This document shows positions 1 to 7,122 of a stretch of DNA of 24,132 nt, in pieces. Under the pieces are notes generated by a model. It had not been told where the DNA came from, ran no database searches, and saw nothing but the letters and a program-made list of their open reading frames with translations. Source of the stretch: PALSA-660 sp036508875 (GTDB lineage Bacteria > Actinomycetota > Coriobacteriia > Anaerosomatales > PALSA-660). A program made the position numbers and the translations under genes. Location of the stretch: the NCBI GenBank assembly GCA_036508875.1, contig DATCGP010000004.1, positions 1 through 24,132 of the forward strand, given 5' to 3'. Positions within the stretch are counted from its first letter, which is position 1. Every line of letters starts with the position of its first letter.

Positions 1-1
1 G

Positions 2-223
2 ATCGCGTCCGGGACGCACAGCGTCGGACTTCGGTACGTGACCCCGGGTCTGACGACCGGAGCGATGGTGAGCGTTCTCGCGCTGCTGCTCGCGATAGGG
101 CTGGCGATCCTGACCGAGCGCCGGATAGCCGCCACGCGCCGGCTCGCCTCTACTTCGGCGGCTGCCGCACCTTCAACGCCGGAGCCGCGTACACCGCGAA
201 GAAATCACGGTCATCGGACGTGA
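2..223 (+). CDS. C-terminal tail of a membrane protein, possibly YfhO-like (5' end outside window)
   Basis: The frame is open from the first bases of the window and ends at TGA 221-223, so only about 73 residues are visible. It contains a polar stretch ending in YVTPGLTTGAMVS, then one strong hydrophobic segment (LALLLAIGLAIL), then basic residues (TERR) and a Ser/Ala/Pro-rich tail. A final 'PGL..G' turn followed by one last transmembrane helix and a basic cytoplasmic tail is how YfhO-type and related polytopic glycosyltransferase-like proteins often end, but the fragment is too short to be sure. The last 25 codons overlap the end of the convergent glycosidase remnant at 150-690, an unusually long overlap that may mean one of the two tails is shifted by an error. 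The helix and frame are seen; the family is a weak inference. Confidence 0.45.
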   Translation: MASGTHSVGLRYVTPGLTTGAMVSVLALLLAIGLAILTERRIAATRRLASTSAAAAPSTPEPRTPRRNHGHRT

Positions 224-690
224 GGTAGCGCGCCGCAGTGTGGCTCGGGTTGGGAACGATCATCGTCGCGCCGGCGGCGCCCGGTCGGCTGTATGCGTTG
301 AACGTTGGCCAGAAGGCGTTGATGTCGAGCTGCATCGCGCGGACGGCTCCCGCCATCATCAGCGCGCCGGCCAGGCTCTCGGCCGTCTGCCCTGGGGCAG
401 CGATGTAGATCAGGTTGCCCGTGGCGTCGATCCCGAGTCCCGAGCGCCAGACCCGGACGGCGTTCCCGAGCGTCGCTCCAACGCCGAGTCGTCGGCCAGG
501 TTCGCTGCGGGCTGGCCGCCGTCCACCAGAAGCGGCAGGTTCTGCCGGGCGAAAGCGATGTCCGGCGTGACTGCGGCGCCGCCGGACCAGCTGACGATAT
601 CCAGATGGCCGTCGGCATACTCGACGAACGTCGCCTGACCGACGCGCATCGGCTCCATCGTCTGGCCGTTGGTCGCGAAGCCGCCCTGGC
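150..690 (-). pseudogene. Phosphodiester glycosidase (NAGPA/DUF2233-like) fragment, 5'-truncated and frameshifted
   Basis: Read on the minus strand, the protein begins abruptly mid-domain at GGFATNGQTMEPMRVGQ and continues through TPDIAFARQNLPLLVDGG to ADDSA near 482. It then resumes one frame over as GATLGNAVRVWRSGLG, GNLIYIAAPGQTAESLAGAL, AVRAMQLDINAFWPTF and DRDFFAVYAA, and stops at TAG 150-152. These blocks are the ordered core motifs of the phosphodiester glycosidase domain (NAGPA/DUF2233), which cleaves sugar phosphodiesters at the cell surface. The usual junction is 'DDSRWGATLGN', so the lesion lies at about 474-486; adding one base there restores the frame. The N-terminal half and any signal peptide are missing: upstream of about 690 the sequence is antisense to a different gene. 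It is either a true pseudogene or a product of faulty assembly. Confidence 0.75.
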
Positions 691-694
691 TGCC

Positions 695-1156
695 TTGTCT
701 GTCCACTCGATCGCGACCACCCGCCGCGAGGCCTTCTACTGGACGACCATCCTGTTCACGTTCGCACTGGGCACCGCAGCCGGCGACCTGATCTCCGAGA
801 AGTTCGGTCTCGGCTATCTCACCGCGGTCGTCCTGTTCGCTGGGATGATCGCGGCCGTCACGGTCGCCCACTACGGCGTGAAGTGGATGCTCGGCGCGCA
901 GCACAAGCACCAGTCCACGAACGCCGTGCTCGCTTTCTGGATGGCCTACATCCTCTCCCGGCCGCTCGGCGCCTCCATCGGCGACTTCCTGTCGCAGAAG
1001 CGCGGCGACGGCGGCCTGCAGTTCGGTACGACGAAGACCAGCGCGCTGTTCCTGGCGCTGATCCTCGGGCTGGTGGTGTTCCTCACACTCACGAAGAAGG
1101 ACGAGGTCCCCCTCGAGCCGCTGAGGCCGGCGCTTGGAGGTTCCCAAGCGCGGTAG
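695..1156 (+). pseudogene. COG4705-type multi-pass membrane protein, C-terminal half only
   Basis: From LSVHSIATTRREAFYW onward the translation looks like the second half of the COG4705 family of small polytopic membrane proteins of unknown function. It has four hydrophobic helices (around FYWTTILFTFALGTAAGD, GYLTAVVLFAGMIAA, NAVLAFWMAYILSRPLGA and TSALFLALILGLVVF) and the family's repeated 'LGTAAGD' and 'RPLGAS.GD' motifs. It ends with TAG 1154-1156. Full-length relatives are about 250 residues; here roughly the first 110 are absent. The frame can be extended back to an ATG at 605, but residues 1-30 of that version are antisense of the glycosidase fragment and look unlike membrane protein. 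The truncation point coincides with that of the opposing gene. The family match is from memory of motifs. Confidence 0.7.
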
Positions 1157-1186
1157 CTCGGGAAGCGCCGGGATCCACGTCGTCGA

Positions 1187-1220
1187 GGGAAGGGCCGCCC
1201 CGGATGGGACGGCCCTTCCC
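1187..1220. terminator. Strong GC-rich hairpin, likely two-way terminator
   Basis: Perfect 11-bp arms (GGGAAGGGCCG at 1187-1197 and its complement at 1210-1220) enclose a 12-nt loop. It lies 31 bp past the COG4705 stop on the plus strand and 68 bp past the 3' end of the tRNA on the minus strand, so it could serve both. There is no clear U-tract on either side, so efficiency is uncertain. Confidence 0.55.
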
Positions 1221-1287
1221 CGTACCCGCGTGAAATGGACCGATTCGGAGACTGGACGTCGGAGCCTCTTGCGTGCCGACGGGCTGA

Positions 1288-1364
1288 TGGTGGCCCCCCT
1301 GGGATTCGAACCCAGACTACGCCGGGTTTAAGCCGGCTCCCTCTGCCAGTTGGGGTAGGGGGCC
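1288..1364 (-). tRNA. tRNA with anticodon UAA (Leu by codon), short variable loop, CCA encoded
   Basis: On the minus strand the gene folds as a complete cloverleaf. The acceptor stem is GGCCCCC/GGGGGCC (7 bp), positions 8-9 are TA, and the D-arm has CCC/GGG pairing with a GG-containing loop. The anticodon stem is GCCGG/CCGGC with loop CTTAAAC, the variable region is GTAGT (5 nt), and the T-arm is CTGGG-TTCGAAT-CCCAG. The discriminator is A and the CCA end is encoded at 1288-1290. The anticodon at loop positions 3-5 is TAA, which reads the leucine codon UUA. Bacterial tRNA-Leu normally has a long variable arm, and this one does not. It starts only 3 nt after the ppx stop codon, so it probably is transcribed with, and processed from, the upstream mRNA. 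The fold is seen directly; the amino-acid identity is inferred. Confidence 0.88.
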
Positions 1365-1367
1365 CCT

Positions 1368-2357
1368 TCAGTCCAGCCCGTCGGGGCCCGCGAGCACGAG
1401 CCCGTAGAGGATGTCGTGCTCGCTCACGGTCGTACCGTCGAGCCCCGCGAGCGCGATGATCGTCTCCAGTATGAGCGCTCCCGCGACGATGACGTCAGCC
1501 CGCGCCGGATCCATGCCCATGACGCCGCGCCTCGCCTCGACGTCCATTGCCGCAAGCTCCGCCAACAGGTCGCTCACCTCGGCTCCGCTCAAACACGAAC
1601 CATGCACCTTCGCGGGGTCGTAGACCTCGAGATGCTGCTTGACCGCGGAGAGTGTGGTGCCGGTGCCCGCGAGCGTCAGAAGCTCGCGCGGTCGCTGGTC
1701 CAGTTGTGCGAAGAACGGCTTCATCTGCTCGGCCACCCACGCCGCGGCGCGTTCGAGCTCTTCTGCCCGCGGAGGATTGGAGCTGAGGAACATGTCCAGC
1801 ACGCGGCGGGAGCCGACGTCGATCGACCGTGCGGCCTCCAGCCGGACCTCGCGCAGCCCGTCGGTCTCGCTCACGGACCCGAGCACGAGCTCCGTGGAAC
1901 CTCCGCCGAGGTCGGCGATCAGGATGCCGTCACCGGCGATGCCGGACGTCGCGCCGGCGAAGGACAGCCGCGCCTCGACAGAGCCCGGGATGATCCGCGG
2001 ACGGATGCCAGCGGCTTCGACCGCGTCGAGGAACTCCCGTCCGTTCGAGGCGTCGCGCGCTGCCGAGGTCGCCACCGCGACCACGCTCCCCGCCCCGGAA
2101 GACCCGATGTCGGTGACGAACCCGGCGACCGCCGCCGCGACCCTCGCGATGCCCGCCACCGAGAGCGCACCCGAAGCATGCAGCCCTTCACCGAGGTGCG
2201 TCACGATGGTGCGCCGAACGACCTCCCGGACCTCGGAGCCGTCGGTATCGGCGACCAGCAGCCTGGTCGTGACGGTGCCGATGTCGATCGCCGCGACGCG
2301 ACGGTAGCCCGGGGCGACGCTCTGCTGTGTCCCCGCGGCGCGGGTGCCTGTGTCCAT
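1368..2357 (-). CDS. ppx: Exopolyphosphatase / guanosine pentaphosphatase (Ppx/GppA family)
   Basis: A 329-residue protein of the ASKHA phosphatase superfamily, predicted to hydrolyse terminal phosphates from polyphosphate and/or convert pppGpp to ppGpp in the cytosol. The phosphate-1 motif is AAIDIGTVTTRLLVAD near the N terminus. A TSAARDASN block follows, then the phosphate-2 loop DLGGGSTEL, and a late TLAGTGTTLSAV block typical of the family. The length fits the short actinobacterial Ppx form, which lacks the C-terminal HD-like domain of E. coli Ppx. The ATG start lies 13 nt after the DUF501 stop, so the two are probably cotranscribed with divIC, and a tRNA gene follows 3 nt after the stop. 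Polyphosphatase versus pppGpp preference cannot be read from the sequence. Confidence 0.92.
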   Translation of the reverse strand: MDTGTRAAGTQQSVAPGYRRVAAIDIGTVTTRLLVADTDGSEVREVVRRTIVTHLGEGLHASGALSVAGIARVAAAVAGFVTDIGSSGAGSVVAVATSAARDASNGREFLDAVEAAGIRPRIIPGSVEARLSFAGATSGIAGDGILIADLGGGSTELVLGSVSETDGLREVRLEAARSIDVGSRRVLDMFLSSNPPRAEELERAAAWVAEQMKPFFAQLDQRPRELLTLAGTGTTLSAVKQHLEVYDPAKVHGSCLSGAEVSDLLAELAAMDVEARRGVMGMDPARADVIVAGALILETIIALAGLDGTTVSEHDILYGLVLAGPDGLD

Positions 2358-2370
2358 GACCGGGATGCTA

Positions 2371-2880
2371 TCAGGCGCTGGACGCGCGCGCGTGGCAGCG
2401 CTCGTCCCGGCAGCCGGCTGCGGCGACGTCGCGCACCCGGTCGGAGACCAGCGCGCCGATCGGATCGCGCACCCCTGCGAGGTGCGCCGCGAGCCTCGCG
2501 TGCAGGCACTTCACCGCCAGCGGGTCGGCCTGTCCCGCGACTCCCACACCTTCGCACGGGTCGGACCCGCACGCCTCCGAGCGACGCGCGGCACGGTAGG
2601 CCGCGTCTGCTTCGGCCACCGCAGCCGCGAACTCGGGCTCGTTCCTGACGCGGTCGGCGAAACGGGCGCTCTCCCCCGCGGACTCGAGGTCGTGCACGGC
2701 CGCGACGAGCCGGGGACAGGTCAGCCAGAACGTGGTCGGGAACGGTGAACCGTCCTCGAGGAGCGGGGCTACCGCGATGACGGTTGGAGCGCCGGCCGGG
2801 CAGCGGCCCGCGACCCTCCACGGGCCGCGCGGGAGACGCCCGAGCTGTGACGCGACGATGAGCTGCTCGTCAGGGGGCAA
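2371..2880 (-). CDS. DUF501 family protein (unknown function)
   Basis: About 169 residues, beginning near PPDEQLIVASQLGR and including GRCPAGAPTVIAVAPLLEDG, PFPTTFWLTCPRLVAAV and a C-terminal Cys-rich part ending LAGVRDPIGALVSDRV. The order matches DUF501, an actinobacterial family almost always found between divIC and ppx. Six cysteines (in CPAG, LTCP, EACGSDPC, VKCL and GCRDERC, some paired) suggest a metal or redox role, but no function is known. No ATG or GTG fits the domain start. I chose TTG at 2878-2880, which overlaps the end of divIC (stop at 2870) and implies translational coupling; there is no convincing ribosome-binding site before it. The domain call is firm, the exact start is not. 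Confidence 0.8.
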   Translation of the reverse strand: MPPDEQLIVASQLGRLPRGPWRVAGRCPAGAPTVIAVAPLLEDGSPFPTTFWLTCPRLVAAVHDLESAGESARFADRVRNEPEFAAAVAEADAAYRAARRSEACGSDPCEGVGVAGQADPLAVKCLHARLAAHLAGVRDPIGALVSDRVRDVAAAGCRDERCHARASSA

Positions 2881-3421
2881 CGGCGGGACTCGATTGGTCG
2901 ACCCCGAAGAAGAGATCGAGAAGCTGCTGCAAGAGGGAGGGCACCGGCAGGTCTGCGGCGGACGCGGTCGTGACGCCCGAGCCATCGCCCGGGGTCGCGG
3001 ACGACTCTCCCGCGGGCACGACGATGTAGACGCTCTCGCCCTTCTTTGCGTAGCCCAGGTCCTTGCGGGCCGTGTCCTCGACACCCTTGGGCGTCTGAAG
3101 GTCCATGACCTCGGTGCGCAGCGCATCCTTGCTCTTCGCAAGCGAGGCGTACTGCTGCTGGACGCTGGCGAGGCTGCGGCTCGCGATGTACTGCAGCCTC
3201 AGCGCGGGGTACAGCGCCCAGGCGAGCACCGCGACCAACGCGACCACCACGATCGGGACCCATGGGCCGGCGGGACGGTGCGCGCGAGACACGGACGCGC
3301 GCGAGCGCACCGGTGGCTTTCGGGAACGGGAAGAGGAAGCGCCGCGCGACTTCGAGCCGCTCGAAGCGGTCCGGGTCGTGCGTCGCGAGGCCCCGCGCTG
3401 CGTTGACGTGGTGCGTGCCAT
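2870..3421 (-). CDS. divIC: Septum formation initiator protein, FtsB/DivIC family
   Basis: 183 residues of a bitopic membrane protein expected to join FtsL and FtsQ/DivIB in the divisome. Residues 1-50 form a very basic Ser/Thr/Arg-rich cytoplasmic tail. A single transmembrane helix spans about 54-70 (IVVVALVAVLAWAL). A coiled-coil-like stretch runs at 78-110, and the family box PKGVEDTARKDLGYAKKGE lies at 111-129 ('iE.iAR..lg...pGE' in relatives). The C terminus is a low-complexity Ser/Gly/Thr tail. The long basic N-terminal tail is common in actinobacterial members. Placement between pyk and DUF501-ppx is the conserved actinobacterial order. The gene is preceded by 128 bp carrying nested inverted repeats, so this may be the head of a divIC-DUF501-ppx-tRNA transcript. 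Confidence 0.9.
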   Translation of the reverse strand: MARTTSTQRGASRRTTRTASSGSKSRGASSSRSRKPPVRSRASVSRAHRPAGPWVPIVVVALVAVLAWALYPALRLQYIASRSLASVQQQYASLAKSKDALRTEVMDLQTPKGVEDTARKDLGYAKKGESVYIVVPAGESSATPGDGSGVTTASAADLPVPSLLQQLLDLFFGVDQSSPAVAP

Positions 3422-3424
3422 GTC

Positions 3425-3497
3425 TGCGGTGTTTCTACGTGAGTCGGCCTGCGAGCTGACGCCTCCTGTCGGGCGTCGCAGACATCATAACACCGCA
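3425..3497. repeat. Nested inverted repeats upstream of divIC
   Basis: The outer arms TGCGGTGTT (3425-3433) and AACACCGCA (3489-3497) are exact complements over 9 bp. They enclose a smaller hairpin, GACGCC (3458-3463) with GGCGTC (3472-3477). The pair sits in the pyk-divIC gap just before the divIC start and would form a leader structure or an operator. A TATGAT hexamer on the minus strand (3489-3484) touches the outer arm, but no correctly spaced -35 is visible. Confidence 0.45.
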
Positions 3498-3549
3498 TGT
3501 CAAAACCATCGACCTGTACCCGAGGCTGAGGAGATACGACCGCGTGACC

Positions 3550-4944
3550 TCAGACGGTGAGTACTCGCACGAGGTCGCTCGAACCGGCGACCCCCGAGGT
3601 CGTCCCTGCGGTCAGCACCACGCGCTGGCCCGCACCGGCGAGCGCGAGCGCACGCACGACGTCGAGCGCCTCGACCGTCGCCTCTTCGATCGTGGAAGGG
3701 GCCGCCCCGACCACCGGGATCACGCCCCACACCAGCGCGAGCGCGCGGGCGATGGTGGCGACTGCAGCCAAGCCGACGATGGGCTGTGGAGGGCGAAGGC
3801 GGGCCACGGCGCGCGCCGTGGCGCCGCTCTGCGTCGTGGTGACGATCGCGAGCGCCCCGGTGTCCCGGGCCAGGTCGACGGCCGCCGCCGCGACCGGCGC
3901 CGCTGACCCTCCGCCCGCCTGCGGCTCGAAGACCGGCTCGGCGGCCTCCTCCGCGGAGCGGCACACCCGGTCCATGGTGCCCACGGCTTGCACAGGGAAG
4001 GAGCCGATCGCCGTCTCCTCGGAGAGCATGACCGCGTCGGCGCCCTCGAACACCGCGGTCGCGACATCCGAGGCCTCGGCGCGCGTCGGGCGGGGCGAGC
4101 TGACCATCGACTCGAGCATCTGCGTGGCCACGATCACAGGCTTCCCGGCTTTCCGGCACGCGGCGACGATGTGGCGCTGCGCCGGCGGCACGGCTTCGGC
4201 TGAGACCTCGACCGCGAGGTCTCCGCGCGCGACCATGACCGCGTCAGCGGCCCCGATGATCGTGTCGAGGTCGGCCAGGGCCTCGTGCTTCTCCACCTTC
4301 GCCACGATCGGGACCGGCCGGCCTCCCATCGCCGCCCGAAGCCGGGCCACGTCCTCGGCGCTCCGGACGAACGACTGTCCGACCATGTCGACGCCCTGGT
4401 CGAGGCCCCACTGGAGCAGCTCAAGGTCCTGAGCGGTCACACCATCCACTGCGAGCCGGACTCCGGGGACGTTGACACCTTTGTGCGAGGACAGCGGGCC
4501 GCCGCGCACAACGCGCGTGGCGACGTGGTCCCCGTGCATGGCCTCGACCACGAGTTCGATCGCACCGTCGTCGAGGAGTATCCGGTCGCCCGGCTTCACG
4601 TCGGATGCGAGGCCGGCGTACGTCAAGCACGCGTGGGCCGCGTCCCCCCTGCACTCCGCGGTGTCCAGCCGGAAGGCGGCGCCGTCGGAAAGCACGACGC
4701 CGTCCGCCATCTCACCCACGCGAAGCTTGGGGCCGGGGAGGTCGAGAAGCACGCCGACGATCCGTCCGAGGGCGTCGGCCTCCGACCGGACGGCGGCGAG
4801 CCGACGCTCGAGTTCCGCGCGGGTGCCGTGCGAGCCGTTGAGTCGCGCCACATCGACGCCCGCGGCAAGGACGTCGCGAAGCACGCCGGGGGCGTCGCAC
4901 GCCGGACCGATCGTCGCGACGATCTTCGTGCGCCGCATCGTCAT
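3550..4944 (-). CDS. pyk: Pyruvate kinase
   Basis: 464 residues; transfers phosphate from phosphoenolpyruvate to ADP to give ATP and pyruvate, the last step of glycolysis. The N terminus RRTKIVATIGPA is typical. The active-site block runs IVAKVEKHEALADL, then DAVMVARGDLAVE, then KPVIVATQMLESM and PRPTRAEASDVATAVFEGAD, ending with AVMLSEETAIGSFP, which includes the catalytic lysine region, the metal-binding Glu/Asp and the Thr of ATQML. The usual 'RLNFSHG' is RLNGSHG here, a Phe to Gly change next to substrate-contacting residues. The C-terminal allosteric domain is present but compact. The ATG at 4944 is followed by a second in-frame ATG two codons on; the first is closer to the expected N terminus. 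It lies 57 bp after eno and is probably cotranscribed with it. Confidence 0.95.
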   Translation of the reverse strand: MTMRRTKIVATIGPACDAPGVLRDVLAAGVDVARLNGSHGTRAELERRLAAVRSEADALGRIVGVLLDLPGPKLRVGEMADGVVLSDGAAFRLDTAECRGDAAHACLTYAGLASDVKPGDRILLDDGAIELVVEAMHGDHVATRVVRGGPLSSHKGVNVPGVRLAVDGVTAQDLELLQWGLDQGVDMVGQSFVRSAEDVARLRAAMGGRPVPIVAKVEKHEALADLDTIIGAADAVMVARGDLAVEVSAEAVPPAQRHIVAACRKAGKPVIVATQMLESMVSSPRPTRAEASDVATAVFEGADAVMLSEETAIGSFPVQAVGTMDRVCRSAEEAAEPVFEPQAGGGSAAPVAAAAVDLARDTGALAIVTTTQSGATARAVARLRPPQPIVGLAAVATIARALALVWGVIPVVGAAPSTIEEATVEALDVVRALALAGAGQRVVLTAGTTSGVAGSSDLVRVLTV

Positions 4945-5001
4945 GACCTCGACGCCTCTCTTCGCAGCCGGTCCCCGGACGCCGGGCCGACCGAACCTCC
5001 G

Positions 5002-6294
5002 CTAGCGGCTGATGTTGTAGAACGCGCGGATGCCGGGGTAGTCGGCGGAGTCGCCGAGTTCCTCCTCGATGCGCAGCAGCGCGTTGTACTTCGCCACGCG
5101 GTCGCTTCGGGCGGGCGCGCCGGTCTTGATCTGTCCAGCGTTCACGGCCACCGCGACGTCGGCGATCGTGGTGTCCTCGGTCTCACCGCTGCGGTGCGAG
5201 ATCACGCAGGTGTAGCCCGCGCGCTTCGCCATCTCGATGCAGTTGAGCGTCTCCGTCAGCGTGCCGATCTGGTTCAGCTTGATGAGTATCGAGTTGGCGA
5301 CACCGAGCTCGATGCCGCGGCCCAACCGCTCGGGGTTCGTGACGAAGAGGTCGTCGCCCACAAGCTGGACGTCGTCGCCGAGCCGGTCGGTCAGCAGCTT
5401 CCAGCCGTCCCAGTCCTCCTCGGCCATGCCGTCCTCGATCGAGATGATCGGGTGGCGGGACACGAGGCCCTCGTAGTACTCGACCATCTCCTCGGACGTC
5501 AGCTCGCGTCCCTCGCCCGCAAGCACGTACACGCCGCGCTCGGCGTCGTAGAACTCGGTCGAGGCGGCATCGAGTGCGAAGACGATCTGCTCACCGAGAT
5601 CGTAGCCGGCCTTCAGGACGGCCTCTGAGATGACCTGGAGCGCCTCCTCATTGCTCTTCAGGTCCGGGGCGAAACCGCCTTCGTCGCCGACACCGGTCGA
5701 CAGGCCGCGCTCCTTGAGCACGCCCTTCAGCGTATGGTAGATCTCCGAACACATGCGGAGGCCCTCAGCGAAAGTGGAGGCGCCCACCGGCATGATCATG
5801 AACTCCTGCAGGTCGACGTTATTGTCCGCGTGCGCGCCACCGTTGAGCACGTTCATCATCGGGACCGGGATCTGGTGCGCGTTGACGCCGCCCAGGTACG
5901 AGTACAGCGTCAGCTCGGTCGACTCGGCCGCCGCCTTCGCGACCGCGAGCGACACTCCCAGCACCGCGTTCGCGCCGAGCGAGCCCTTGTTGTGGGTGCC
6001 GTCGAGGGCGAGCATCTCGCCGTCGACCGCACGCTGGTCCGTCGCGTCGAGGCCGACCAGCTCCGGCCCGATGACGCCGTTGACGTTCTCGACCGCGGTG
6101 AGCACGCCCCTGCCGAGGTAGCGGGCGGAGTCCCCGTCGCGGAGCTCCACCGCCTCGAAGGCACCGGTGGAGGCGCCGGAGGGCACCGCCGCACGGCCGA
6201 ACGAGCCGTCGTCGAGCACGACGTCGACTTCGACCGTCGGATTGCCGCGGGAGTCCAGGATCTCGCGGGCGTAGATGTCGGTGATGATGCTCAC
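5002..6294 (-). CDS. eno: Enolase (phosphopyruvate hydratase)
   Basis: 430 residues, the normal bacterial length. It interconverts 2-phosphoglycerate and phosphoenolpyruvate in the cytosol. Visible hallmarks are the N-terminal AREILDSRGNPTVEVDV, the mobile loop SGASTGAFEAVELRDGD, the Mg-ligand regions around STEFYD, SIEDGMAEEDWDGW and VGDDLFVTNPERL, the catalytic-lysine block ILIKLNQIGTLTET and the signature SHRSGETEDTTIADVAVA. The start is GTG at 6292-6294, directly abutting the mazG stop codon (TAAGTG). A purine-rich AGGGGGA about 9 nt upstream lies inside mazG, so translation of the two is likely coupled. In many bacteria enolase also sits in the RNA degradosome; nothing here tests that. 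Confidence 0.97.
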   Translation of the reverse strand: MSIITDIYAREILDSRGNPTVEVDVVLDDGSFGRAAVPSGASTGAFEAVELRDGDSARYLGRGVLTAVENVNGVIGPELVGLDATDQRAVDGEMLALDGTHNKGSLGANAVLGVSLAVAKAAAESTELTLYSYLGGVNAHQIPVPMMNVLNGGAHADNNVDLQEFMIMPVGASTFAEGLRMCSEIYHTLKGVLKERGLSTGVGDEGGFAPDLKSNEEALQVISEAVLKAGYDLGEQIVFALDAASTEFYDAERGVYVLAGEGRELTSEEMVEYYEGLVSRHPIISIEDGMAEEDWDGWKLLTDRLGDDVQLVGDDLFVTNPERLGRGIELGVANSILIKLNQIGTLTETLNCIEMAKRAGYTCVISHRSGETEDTTIADVAVAVNAGQIKTGAPARSDRVAKYNALLRIEEELGDSADYPGIRAFYNISR

Positions 6295-7083
6295 TTAGCG
6301 TTCCCCCTCTTTCGCCTGGCGCCACAGCGCCTCTTGTTCGTCGATACCCACGCCCTCGAGGTTGCGACCATGACTCGCCGCCGCCCGCTCCATGAAGGAG
6401 AAACGCCGGATGAACTTGGCGCAGGTCATGCGGAGCGCCTGTTCAGGGTCGATTCCCATCTTGCGCCCCACGTTGACCACCGTGAAGAGCAGGTCGCCGA
6501 GTTCGTCCTCGGCCTCGGGCGTCCCATGGTTGGTGGCCTGGAGCTCCGCAATCTCCTCGTGGACCTTCTCCCACACGTCGTCCACTGTCTCCCACTCGAA
6601 ACCGGCCCCTACCGCGCGGCGCGAGATCTTCTCCGCGTACGCCAGGGCCGGGAGCGTAGGCGCGATGCCGTCGAGGATGCTCGTGCGGTCCTTCTCGACG
6701 TTCTCGGTGCGCTTGATCGCGTCCCAACGCGTCATGACCTCGTCGGGGGTGTCCGCGATCGCGTCGGCGAAGATGTGCGGATGCCGCCGCTCCAGCTTCC
6801 GGACGATTGCATCGGCGACGTCGTCGATGTCGAAACGCCCCTCCTCAGAGGCGATCTGCGCGTGGAAGACCACCTGCAGCAGGATGTCGCCCAGCTCGTC
6901 GCAGATCTCGGCATCGTCACCGCTCTCGATCGCGGCGACCGCCTCGTACGCCTCCTCGATCAGGTGCCGCCGCAGCGTCATGTGCGTCTGATCGCGGTCC
7001 CAAGGACAACCGTCGGGGGCCCGGAGGACAGCCATGATACGTACGAGCTCGTCGAACCTGTGCCCGTGCGTGTCGGTCGTCAC
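6295..7083 (-). CDS. mazG: Nucleoside triphosphate pyrophosphohydrolase MazG
   Basis: 262 residues with two MazG (all-alpha NTP-PPase) repeats. Each hydrolyses nucleoside triphosphates to monophosphates plus pyrophosphate and helps remove non-canonical nucleotides or moderate ppGpp-linked stress. The first repeat has the family start DELVRIMAVLRAPDGCPWD, the Mg-binding LIEEAYEAVAAI (EExxE) and CDELGDILLQVVFHAQIA. The second has EIAELQAT, EDELGDLLFTVVNVGRKMGI and a C-terminal KFIRRFSFME. The length matches E. coli MazG. The start is GTG at 7081-7083, with only a weak GGGGG upstream. The stop codon abuts the enolase GTG. Clustering with mfd fits a genome-integrity role. Confidence 0.93.
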   Translation of the reverse strand: MTTDTHGHRFDELVRIMAVLRAPDGCPWDRDQTHMTLRRHLIEEAYEAVAAIESGDDAEICDELGDILLQVVFHAQIASEEGRFDIDDVADAIVRKLERRHPHIFADAIADTPDEVMTRWDAIKRTENVEKDRTSILDGIAPTLPALAYAEKISRRAVGAGFEWETVDDVWEKVHEEIAELQATNHGTPEAEDELGDLLFTVVNVGRKMGIDPEQALRMTCAKFIRRFSFMERAAASHGRNLEGVGIDEQEALWRQAKEGER

Positions 7084-7122
7084 CGCGCCCCCGTCGGAGT
7101 CGAGGCTTGAGTCGTCGATGTG

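Noticed and set aside
605..694. Residues 1-30 of the plus-strand frame as the true N terminus of the COG4705 protein
   Set aside because: They are antisense to conserved glycosidase motifs and do not resemble the family's membrane helices, so they are treated as junction sequence.
3484..3502. TTGACA and TATGAT before divIC as one promoter
   Set aside because: On the minus strand the two hexamers are only 8 bp apart, too close for a sigma-70 type promoter.
4285..5628. Long plus-strand open frame across pyk and eno
   Set aside because: It lies antisense to two certain enzyme genes and its translation is low-complexity His/Arg/Asp-rich, as expected from the opposite strand of GC-rich coding DNA.
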